Below are positions 52,046 through 61,500 of a stretch of 64,000 nucleotides of DNA, one piece after another. The DNA is from Candidatus Laterigemmans baculatus (GTDB taxonomy: Bacteria > Planctomycetota > Planctomycetia > Pirellulales > Pirellulaceae). A program made the translations under genes and the position numbers. Location of the stretch: the NCBI RefSeq assembly GCF_010367455.1, contig NZ_WRPR01000063.1, positions 1 through 64,000 on the forward strand. The letters run 5' to 3'. The notes under the pieces were generated by a model. That model saw only the letters and a list, made by a program, of their open reading frames with translations. It had not been told where the DNA came from and did not search any database. How positions within the stretch are numbered: position 1 is the first letter of the stretch; every line of letters begins with the position of its first letter.

Positions 52046-54010
52046 CTAAATATCCCTCGCGAGGACGACGAACTGGTAGGGCTCCATGACCATCTCCTGG
52101 GCCGCCGTGATCGTCTTGCCGGCGACTTGGTCGACGACGGTCCGCCGCAATCCGAGCAGCCGCAAGCGACGCCCTTCGAGCGTTTGGGGCGACTCGGTGA
52201 AGTTCGCCAAGACCATCACGCCGTGGTCTTCGAAGTCGCGAAAGTAGCCGAAGACGTGGTCGTTGCCGGTGTCGATGAACTCGGTGTCTCCGCCGCGGAA
52301 GGCGATGTTCTGGCACCGCAGCTGGATCAGCCGCAATAGACCCTGGTAGACGCGGCCGACCGGATCGCTCGCGTCGCGGCGGAGCTTGGCCCGCTCCCAA
52401 TCGAATTTGCTGCGGTGGACCCACCGCGAATCGCCCGCCTTGATCGGATTGGTGGCGAACGAGCGATCGTTGAGCGTGGCGATTTCGTCGCCGAGATAGA
52501 TCAGCGGAATCCCGCCGATCGTCATGATCACGCCGTGGATCAGCAGGATTCGGCCGACGGCCAGCGAGACCAGCTCCGGATCATCCTTCTCGAGCGCCTC
52601 CTCGAGCCCGGCCAGCGAGGCGGTCGTTCCGCTGACCCGCCCGTCGCCGGTCCGCGGATCGATTTGGAACGGCAAACCGCGGGAGAAACTTCCCTCGAAA
52701 TTGCCCGTGTAAAAGTTGGTCAGGAAGCGGCGGTGGTCTCGACGATCGAAACCGACCGCTTCGATGTCCTCGTCCGAGATCGCCCAGCCGATGTCGTCAT
52801 GGCACCGCACGTAGTTCAGCCAGGCACAATCTTTGGGAATCGAGAATCGCCGCAGCATCGCGTGCCGCAGCAAACGGACCTCGCGCGTCGCCAACGCGTT
52901 CCAGAGCAGCGCCATCAGTTGCGGGTTGTACGACAGCTGGCACTCGTCCGGGCGGATGTACTTGCGGACCTCGTCGGGGTGCACGATCGCTTCGGACTTG
53001 AACACCATCCCCGGAGCGGCAATCTGAATCGCGGCGTTGAAGGCCTGGATGATCCAGTGGGCTTGGGGCAAGTTTTGGCAGTCGGTCCCCAGCTGCTTCC
53101 AGATGAAGGCGACCGCGTCGAGCCGCAGGATTTCGACGCCCTGGTTGGCCAAAAAGAGCATCTCGCGGAGCATCTGGACGAACACCTCCGGGTTCTCGTA
53201 ATTGAGATCCCACTGGTAGTTGTAAAATGTCGTCCAAACCCACTTGTTGATCCGGCTGCGATAGGTGAATGCGCCGGGATGCTCGTCCGGAAAAACTTCC
53301 CCCATCTGCCGCTCGAAAGCGTCGGGCATCGCCCGGTCGGGGAACATCCGGTAGAAATCCTGGTACTCTTCCTCGCCAGCCAGGGCTCGGCGAGCCCACT
53401 CGTGCTCGTCCGAGGTGTGGTTGAAAATAAAGTCCAAGACGAGCGAGATCCCGTGGTGGCGAAGCTCGGTCGCCAGTTCGCGGAGCTGGTCCATCGTCCC
53501 CAAGTCGGGATTCGTCTCGCGGTAGCTGCTGACCGCGTAACCGCCGTCGTTATCCCCTTCCGGGGTTTTGAAGATTGGCATCAAGTGCAGGTAGGTGATC
53601 CCCAGCTCGGTCAGGTAGGGAATCTTCTCGCGGACGCCGTCGATCCCGCAACCGGGAGCCGCTTCGCTGAACAGGTCGACGTAGCACATCGCCCCGACCA
53701 TCCGCTGGCTCTGGTACCAGTGCGGGTCGGTCTCGCGAAGCGCGTCGAGCGCCTTGAGTTCGGCCGGCCGCGCCATCCACATCTCGGCCGCCGCCGAGAG
53801 CGCGCCTTCGAGGTGGTAGAAGAAGTCGTAGTGGTCCGAGTAGAGATCGAACAAGCGGCCGAACAGCCGCGGGAAGTGTTCGTGAACTCGCCGCGTGAAC
53901 TGCTCCCACTCCACCGGGTCGCTTTCCGCAGCAAACCGCGCTTCGAGACGCGGCAACAAACGCCGCAGAGCTTTTTGTTCTCGGGTGGGGAGTTTTCCCG
54001 ACGTGCGCAT
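52046..54010 (-). CDS. Amylosucrase (GH13 family)
   Basis: The 654-residue protein (ATG 54010; a TTG seven codons earlier is possible) is a GH13 enzyme of the amylosucrase type, which builds alpha-glucan from sucrose. Visible: DLFSEAAPGCGIDGVREKIPYLTELGITYLHLMPI, FIFNHTSDEHEWARRA, catalytic nucleophile Asp in EILRLDAVAFIWK (about residue 298), acid/base Glu in FKSEAIVHPDE (about 340) and the third Asp in RCHDDIGWA. The N-terminal helical domain (LLPRLEARF, FYHLEGALSAAAEMW) is amylosucrase-specific. It could also act as a sucrose hydrolase. No sucrose transport genes are near. Confidence 0.92.
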   Translation of the reverse strand: MRTSGKLPTREQKALRRLLPRLEARFAAESDPVEWEQFTRRVHEHFPRLFGRLFDLYSDHYDFFYHLEGALSAAAEMWMARPAELKALDALRETDPHWYQSQRMVGAMCYVDLFSEAAPGCGIDGVREKIPYLTELGITYLHLMPIFKTPEGDNDGGYAVSSYRETNPDLGTMDQLRELATELRHHGISLVLDFIFNHTSDEHEWARRALAGEEEYQDFYRMFPDRAMPDAFERQMGEVFPDEHPGAFTYRSRINKWVWTTFYNYQWDLNYENPEVFVQMLREMLFLANQGVEILRLDAVAFIWKQLGTDCQNLPQAHWIIQAFNAAIQIAAPGMVFKSEAIVHPDEVRKYIRPDECQLSYNPQLMALLWNALATREVRLLRHAMLRRFSIPKDCAWLNYVRCHDDIGWAISDEDIEAVGFDRRDHRRFLTNFYTGNFEGSFSRGLPFQIDPRTGDGRVSGTTASLAGLEEALEKDDPELVSLAVGRILLIHGVIMTIGGIPLIYLGDEIATLNDRSFATNPIKAGDSRWVHRSKFDWERAKLRRDASDPVGRVYQGLLRLIQLRCQNIAFRGGDTEFIDTGNDHVFGYFRDFEDHGVMVLANFTESPQTLEGRRLRLLGLRRTVVDQVAGKTITAAQEMVMEPYQFVVLARDI

Positions 54011-54082
54011 GGCATTCTTTGTCGCAGACAAAACGCGACTTCTTCATGGAGGAAACAACGTGCTGAGCCCGGCTCGCTTTGC

Positions 54083-54160
54083 AAATCAGCCGCCACTTTT
54101 CTAGCGTCCGGTTCCCGCGGCAATGTCGGCAACCGGCGGCTAGCGCGGGGCGGCTGATTG
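54083..54160. repeat. ATCAGCCGCC palindromic element, copy 5
   Basis: AAATCAGCCGCCACTTTTCTAG and CTAGCGCGGGGCGGCTGATT around GCGGCAATGTCGGC. It lies just upstream of the amylosucrase gene. No gene is seen in the rest of the gap to 54267. Confidence 0.85.
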
Positions 54161-54267
54161 TAAAACCGGGCGGAAAGACATGGCTCGCCAAAGTCTAGGT
54201 CATAGAGCGGTCGCGGACAGAGGAGCAAATCGAGCGCCGCCGATCGGAGCCTGATTGCACGCCCCGC

Positions 54268-55200
54268 TCAGAAGGCTTCGGTATGATCCGCCGGCACGGC
54301 TCGCTCTGCAGGCGGCAACTCCGCTGGCGGCAACTCCGCAGGTGGCAACTCCGCAGGTGGCAACTCCGCTGGTGGCGGCCCAACCGCTGGCAAGTCGACC
54401 GGCGGCAACTCGATCGGCGGCATGCGGGTCGGCGGCGCGAGATAGCCCTGGGAGCCGGGATAGCCCTGGGAGCCGGGATAGCTGCGGGAGCCGGGATAGC
54501 TGCGGGGCGCAGTGGTGTCGCCGGCGAGGCACCGAGTCGCTTCGCGCCGCAGATCCTCGATCAAGCGTTGCCGCTGGGAGTCGCCCGCGGTGTCGGCGGC
54601 CAGCATCCGAGCCGTCTTGAGCAACTGTTCGGCCAGCAGGAACCGGCTGGCGTCCTCAGCGACTCGATTGCCAGCCGGAGTTGGACCGCCGGGACTCTCC
54701 CCGGACCGACTGCCTCGGGAACGACTGCCACTGGAACGACTGCCACTGGGGCCGCGCTCGGCTTGCGGATCGAGCGCTGATCCCTCGAGCACGCTTCCCC
54801 GGCTGCGGAGCACCTCCAGCACGCCGTCGAGGATCGGATCGCCGGTCGCTTCGATTTCGCCGCCTCCTTCGAGCGCTTCGCGAATCTTGTCACCCGCTCC
54901 GCCTTGCTCGCTGTTTGCCGACGGGGCATCCACGGAACGGGGATCCTTCCGATTGAGCTTTTCTGGGGGGATCCGCAGCGTCGGCGGGTCGGTGGGCTTG
55001 CCAGGCAGCGGCTGCGGATCCTCGCCCTCCTGCACCGCGGCCCCCTGCACCGCGCCGCCCTGCACCGCGACCGCGCCGCCCAGGATCGGGAGCACGAGCA
55101 GGACGGGGGCCACCAGCAGGGCGGTCGCCCAAGCCGGCCGCCCAGAATGACGAGTGGGATGCCCAGCAGTACGAGCGGAGCGGGTCGAGCGGATCGCCAT
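54268..55200 (-). CDS. Exported low-complexity protein with PPAEL repeats
   Basis: The 310-residue protein starts at ATG 55200 with a basic N-terminus and one hydrophobic signal/anchor (ALLVAPVLLVLPILGGAVAV). A middle part (LLAEQLLKTARMLAADT, IEDLRREATRCLAG) is helical. The rest is repeats: GSRSSGSRSRGSRSGE, RSYPGSRSYPGSQGYPGSQ and a C-terminal PPAELPPAELPPAEL run encoded by 15-bp DNA units (54302-54370). No family recognised; extracytoplasmic. It could be a wall-spanning or matrix protein. Confidence 0.65.
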   Translation of the reverse strand: MAIRSTRSARTAGHPTRHSGRPAWATALLVAPVLLVLPILGGAVAVQGGAVQGAAVQEGEDPQPLPGKPTDPPTLRIPPEKLNRKDPRSVDAPSANSEQGGAGDKIREALEGGGEIEATGDPILDGVLEVLRSRGSVLEGSALDPQAERGPSGSRSSGSRSRGSRSGESPGGPTPAGNRVAEDASRFLLAEQLLKTARMLAADTAGDSQRQRLIEDLRREATRCLAGDTTAPRSYPGSRSYPGSQGYPGSQGYLAPPTRMPPIELPPVDLPAVGPPPAELPPAELPPAELPPAELPPAERAVPADHTEAF

Positions 55201-55556
55201 CGAGCAATTCTCCAGCCGAGTGACGGAGCGGAATCGGGAGTCAGAGCGAGAGTCACCGTGCGAAGCGAGCGGTCCCAAGGTTTGCGGTTCCGCCAGTCAC
55301 AGCTTCAATTGTCGCGGAATGCCGCGGCCTCTGTCAGTAGCGGTTACCGGCACACTCAGCCGCAGCTGGGAGCCGGGACGCTAGGGAGCGGAAGCGGGTG
55401 AAATGGGAAGAAAGCTGATTGCCGACAGAGCTGGCCGCTGCTAGGGTTTACATGCCCCTCGATTTGACTGTTTTCGCTGACCCCACGTCGCGAGCAGTCG
55501 TTCTTTTGGAGGGGACTCTTTCCATAGCTGCGAAACCCCCCCGCGAGGTCCCTCGG
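55201..55556. other. Gap before the giant protein gene
   Basis: I see no gene, repeat or clear promoter here. A weak ribosome-like GAGG lies about 10 bases upstream of the ATG at 55557. A TTGGAGGGGA motif at 55506-55515 could serve an upstream start but none is in frame. Confidence 0.4.
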
Positions 55557-58500
55557 ATGGCTGCCAACAAGGATTCGATGCGGTCGACGGTGCGCGCTCG
55601 GCTGCGCTCGGCAAAGCGTCGCCAGCGGACCCGCCAGTCCCGATTTGAAACGCTCGAGGGTCGTCTGCTGCTAGCGGTCGACTGGCGGAATCCGGTCGAC
55701 TCGCTCGACGTCAACCAAGACGGGAGTGTGACTCCGCTCGACGCCCTGGTTGTGATCAACGATTTGAATCGTCATGGATCGCGTGATTTATCGGGACCCT
55801 ATGTCGCACCCCTCCCGCGGCTCGACAGCAATGGCAGTGGAAGGAGCGATCCGCTCGACGTGCTGCTGATCATCAACGCCTTGAACCGAGGCCGCAGCAA
55901 CCCCTTGCAGCTCAGCGAAGATGACCGCTTTGCGCGCGAATCGAGCGTGATCATCACTCTCGGTGGCGACACGGGGGTTCGCACGTATCGGTTTCAGCTG
56001 AATGTGCAATTGGACGCGAGCGACACAGAGACAGCTCTGGAGGACCTCTTTGCCGTTTACCTCGTTGATCCGCACGACCGGACGCAGACCTTGCTCGATG
56101 GAGGCACGCCCGGGACGCCGCTCTTTTCGCTTCGTGGCGAGCAAGCCGAGTTCACGCCGGGCCGCGTCCGTTTCGACGGCTCGATCGTGGAGCTCGATCT
56201 CTCCGGCGTGACGCAGACCGATACCGGCCAACTCATCTTTCAATCGCTCAGCCCCGACAGCGATTCAGGAACTCGCTTCACGGTCCGTCCGCTGTCGAAT
56301 GAACTCGATCCGGCGGCCTCGCCGAGCCCCGTCCTCCGCCGCTCGGCTGTCGCACTGGAGGCGGGCGGTGAGTTGTCTATCGCGGGACTCAGCGTTACCG
56401 AGCAGGTCGAGGTGCAGCTCGAAAACGTCGGTTACCTTCCGGCCGAGCACGTGCTCCGCGGCGAGCTGCGGTTGAACAACCACGGCGAGCCCCTCGGAGG
56501 GGCGATCGCTGTCGCGTTCCCCGGTCTGCCCGCGGGAGTCACGCTGCGCAACGCGTCGGGGCAAACGGCCGCGGGCGCTCCGTACCTCAACCTCGCTCCA
56601 GCGCTGCTTGGCAGCGGCCTCGGTCGGGGCGGATGGAGCGCGCCGGTCTCGTTCGAGTTCGACAATCCCGATGGGCTCCGATTCCCGCTTCGACCGGTGG
56701 TCCTTTCCAGCGGCCCGAATCGACCTCCGGTCTGGAATCCCGTGAGCGACTTGAGCGTTGTTGTCGGGTCGCCGCTGACGGTCCCACTGCAAGCAATCGA
56801 TCCCGATGGCGACCGCATCCACTATTCCATCCGCAGCGCCACACCGCTTCCCGGAGGATTGCTCGACGGGACCGGCCAGCTCCGCTTGGATCCCGCTCCC
56901 AGTGAAGTGGGAACGTATGTGTTCGAAGTGGTGGCCAGCGATGGGCTTCAGCAGGTGGCGCAAGCCGTCACGCTTCATGTGCAGTCCGATCCCTTGGAGA
57001 CGACGCGGATCAGCGGCCGTGTGCTGGACGTCGACCAGACACCGCTCGCCGGGATGCTGGTCGAGTTGGGTGCGGTACAAGGGCTGACCCAGTCCGACGG
57101 TTCCTTCACCCTTGATCTCGGGACCGGAGGGCTCGTCAGTGAGACCCTCAAAATCCGCGGCGATACCTACCCTGGCTCGGCTGTTTACCCCTTCATCGCC
57201 GAAAAGCTCCCCTTGATGTTGAACCGAGAGGTTTTCCGCGGTGCCAACAATGTCATCGACCGGCCGATCTATTTGCCAAAACTAGACATCGCCAATGGAC
57301 AACCGATCGACCCACTGCAAGACACGATCGTAACGACCCCCGCCCTGCCTGGCGTGTCGGTTGCCGTCGAGCGCGGGACCTTGATGAACCAACAGGGCAC
57401 GCCCTTTCAAGGAGTGCTGAGCATTACCCGGGTGCCAGCGAACCTTACACCGGCAGCCCTGCCAGAGAATCTCTTTTCGGATCTCATCGTTACCATCCAG
57501 CCAGGAGAAATGGTCTTCACTCAGCCGGCCCCGCTAACCTTTCCCAATACGGCGGGCTGGGCTCCAGGGACACCGATGGACCTTTGGTCGATCAACCCGG
57601 TGACCGGCGAATTTGAAAAGGTCGGCCTGATGGAGGTGAGCGCCGATGGCACGCTCATCGAAACCATCTCGGGCGGAATCCGAAACAGCAGTTGGCATTT
57701 CCCTGCGCCGCCTCCTCCCACCCCGGTGCTGCCTGACGATAATCCGCGAAACGAGGATGAGCGGTGTGATCATTGCAAAGGAAAGTCGCCCTCGTTCGCG
57801 TCCAATGTGCTTTCCCATTCCGGGGCGCTGATCGAAACCCACGACCTGGTCCCCTATCGGTCCGCGAATACGACGCGGGGATTTCAGCTGGTTTATGACT
57901 CGCTTCGCGCGGATCCCCGGCCGATCGTCCATCTCGGGTACAACGATGTCGTGAGCGATCTCGATCTGCGGATGTTCGCGAAACTCCGCGTCGAGCGGGG
58001 CGAGTTCAGCTATCAAGTGCCTGGATATGCTCACGGCACGAGCCGAACGATAGACGCACCCCGCGACGCGCACTACTGGCGTCTCAGCGACGGAAATATT
58101 GATGCCGCCTTGCAAGTCGATTTGCGGTCGCAGCCGACGGGCCGATATGAATATACCCTCGATGTGGGCTTGGGCCGACTGTTTGAGGTGCCATGTCCCA
58201 CGTCCGCGGGCGGTGCTCCTGCTCCTTGTGAAGTCCCTCGTCCACTTAGCTTCGATGGGTCTTCGGTGCCACTCGCGGGTAAGCTCGTCTCTGTCAATTC
58301 CATCGCCGGCCCCTTCGGCGCCGGATGGGGATTGGCCGGCTGGCAGGAACTGGTCGAAAATCCTGATGGCTCGGTCCTGTTGGTCGACGGCGACGGTAGC
58401 CAGTTGCTCTTCGAGACCTCGAGCGGAATCAGTGGGGTTTATCAGAGTCCACCGGCCGATTTTTCGCGACTGGAGAAACTTCCCGACGGACGATTCCGCC

Positions 58501-61500
58501 GCACGATGCCCGACCGCACGGTTCACCAGTTCAACTCGGCACACCAGTTGGAGTCGATGACGGACCGTAACGGGAATCAGACCCGGTACATCTATGATGG
58601 GAACGGTCGACTCATCCGGTATGTCGATCCAGTCGGGCTCGAAACCTCGTTTGCATACACCGGGAGCCGAGTCACCAGCATTACCGACCCCGCCGGGCGG
58701 ACCACCGCACTCCAGTATGACTCGGCGGGAAATCTTATCCGGATCGCTGACCCGGACGGCTCCGCCCGCCATTGGCAATACGATGCGGGGCACCACATGA
58801 TCCAGGAGATCGATCAGCTTGGACGGCGCGAAGAAACGTTCTATGACTTCGCCGGCCGAGCCACGCACGCGATTCGCAAGGATGGATCGACGGTGCGGAT
58901 CGCACCCGTCCAAGTCCAGGGGCTTCACCGGCCTGATCAAACGAGTGATCCGCTGCGGGCTCCCACCGCCTCCTCCGCGGGGCCGCCGGAATCCGTCTTT
59001 GTGGACGCACGAGGTGAGGTGACACGCTCGTTGCTGAATCAGGCGGGGCAGACGGCCGAATCCTATGACGCGATCGGTCCGCTGCCGACGGTCCAGTATG
59101 GCCATCATCACATGGCCACACTACTTACGAATGCAAGGGGCCAGTCCACAGCGATCGTCTATGACGACCGAGGAAACATTGCAAGCCTTTACGATGAGTA
59201 TTCTGGAGGTGTCGTCACGACGCGTGGCGAAATTTCGGTCGCCGGAGAGGATGACATCTACGCCTTCACCCTTGATTCCGAAGCACAGCTTTATCTCGAT
59301 TCGCTTACCGACCGATGGGATATCACCTGGACCCTGCAGGGTCCGGCGGGAACCATCGTCGACCAGCGCCCGATGGACCAATCGGACTCCTGGTGGGGTG
59401 CCGCCAATTCAGTGCTGAATCTCGTTGCCGGCGATTATCGGTTGATCCTCAGCGGTAGCGGCGACGCGACCGGCGAGTACGAATTTCGACTCCAGAATCT
59501 GGCGTCCGCACGGGTGCTTACGCCCGGTTCACCCGTCACCGCCGCGCTTGAACCGGCGAACGAGACGGATCTGTATCGATTCTCCGCGATGGCGGGAGAT
59601 CGATTTTTCTTCGATGCGCAGTCGGTGAGCGAGGCAATCAGTGCCACGTGGCAGTTGATCGATCCTTACGGCCAGAGTCTTTTTGTCAGCAGTCTCGCTT
59701 CGGACGTGGAAGCGATGGTGCTGCCGGCTGGTGGGACCTATACGCTGCTGGTCGAAGGGGCAGCATTCGAAACCGAACCGGCGGAATATACGTTTAACAT
59801 CCAGCCGCTTGGGAACGTGCCGCCAATCCCCTTTGCCGGAGATCCGTTGCAGCTGGATACCTCCACCGCAAACGCGATCGTCAACGCAGGCGAGCAGGAC
59901 CGTTATACATTTACGCTGGCATCTGCAGCACAACTCTACTTCGATACACTCACGGACCGTGGGGACCTCACCTGGACCTTGCAGGGACCTTCGGGGACGA
60001 TCGTCGACCAGCGACCGCTGAATCAGGCTGATTCTTGGTGGGGGCTGGGCGATCCGATGCTAAAACTCGTTTCCGGATCTTATTTGTTGACCGTCGAAGG
60101 TAGCGGCGACGCCACTGGGGATTACGAATTCCGGCTGCGAGATTTAGAAGAAGCTCCGTTGCTTGTGCCGGGGACACCGATTCACGGTAGCCTCACACCG
60201 GCGAACGAAAGTGATCTGTTCCAATTTGCGGCCACCTCTGGTGATCGCTTCTTCTTTGACTCGCTGTCGACCAGCAGTCCGGGGAGTGCCAATTGGCGCC
60301 TGATCGATCCTTTTGGCGCCGTGGTATTCGCCGCCGACCTCACTACGGACATCGACCCGCTGGCCCTCGAGGTCGCAGGTATGTACCGCCTGCTGGTCGA
60401 AGGGGCTCCGTTCGATGTCGGCAGTGCGGAATACACTCTGAATGTCCAGCCGGTTCTTGACTCTAATCCCACTCCGCTCAGTCTCGAGACCACAATCCAA
60501 GGCACGCTCGCAAACACCGGGCAGAGTCAAGCTCACACGTTTACGCTCACATCCGCGTCTCAGCTGTATTTCGATTCACTCACCGACCGCTACGACCTTA
60601 CCTGGACCTTGCAGGGACCGACAGGAGTCGTCGTCGATCAGCGACCGCTGAACCAGTCCGATTCGTATTGGGCAGCCGCCGATCCGGTGCTAAATCTGGT
60701 CCCCGGCGACTACACTCTGACGGTCAGTGGCAGAGGCGACGCGACCGGGGATTACGAGTTTCGGCTTCGCGATCTAATGGCGGCGGCGTTGATTGCGCCC
60801 GGCGTGCCCTTCAGCGGATCTCTCTCCCCAGCCCAGGAATCGGATCTGTACCGATTCGCTGCCGCGGCCGGTGACCGATTCTATTTCGATTCGCAGTCGA
60901 CTGTTAGTAGCGGCAATGCCAGTTGGCGGTTGGTCGATCCGTATGGCCAGCCGGTATTTACTCAAAATCTAGCCTCGGATGTCGATACCCTGACTCTCTC
61001 TGCAGCCGGTATTTATACGCTTATTATCGAAGGTGCCCCCTTTGATAACGATAGCGCGGAATACAGTCTTAATGTCCAGCCGGTATCGGAAGGCAGCCCC
61101 ACTCCGATTTCTTTAGATGCAGCTGTGAGCGGTGCAATTGGAGTCACCGGCCAAGAGCAAGTCTACACTTTCGTGATTCCTTCGGCCTCTCAGATATACT
61201 TCGATTCGCTCGCCGATCGCTGGGACCTAAGCTGGACTTTGCAAGGGCCTTCGGGAACCGTCGTGGCCGGGAGGCCGCTGAATCAGTCGGACTCCTGGTG
61301 GAGCGTTGCGGATCCGGTCCTCAACCTCGTCCCCGGAGATTATCGATTAACCCTCGATGGCATTGGGGACGCGACCGGGGGGTATCAGTTTCGGATCCAC
61401 GATCTTGACTCCGCTCCCTCGTTCAATCCTGGAACGCCCCTTTCAGGTACGCTCACGCCGGCGAATGCAACGGATCTCTACCGCTTTGCTGCCGTGGCCG

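Noticed and set aside
52415-54157. A 580-codon plus-strand frame opposite the amylosucrase gene
   Set aside because: No motif, while the minus strand has all GH13 catalytic residues.
57534-59111. A 525-codon minus-strand frame inside the giant RHS gene
   Set aside because: Complement of a continuous frame with dockerin, Ig and YD repeats; nothing recognisable on the minus strand.
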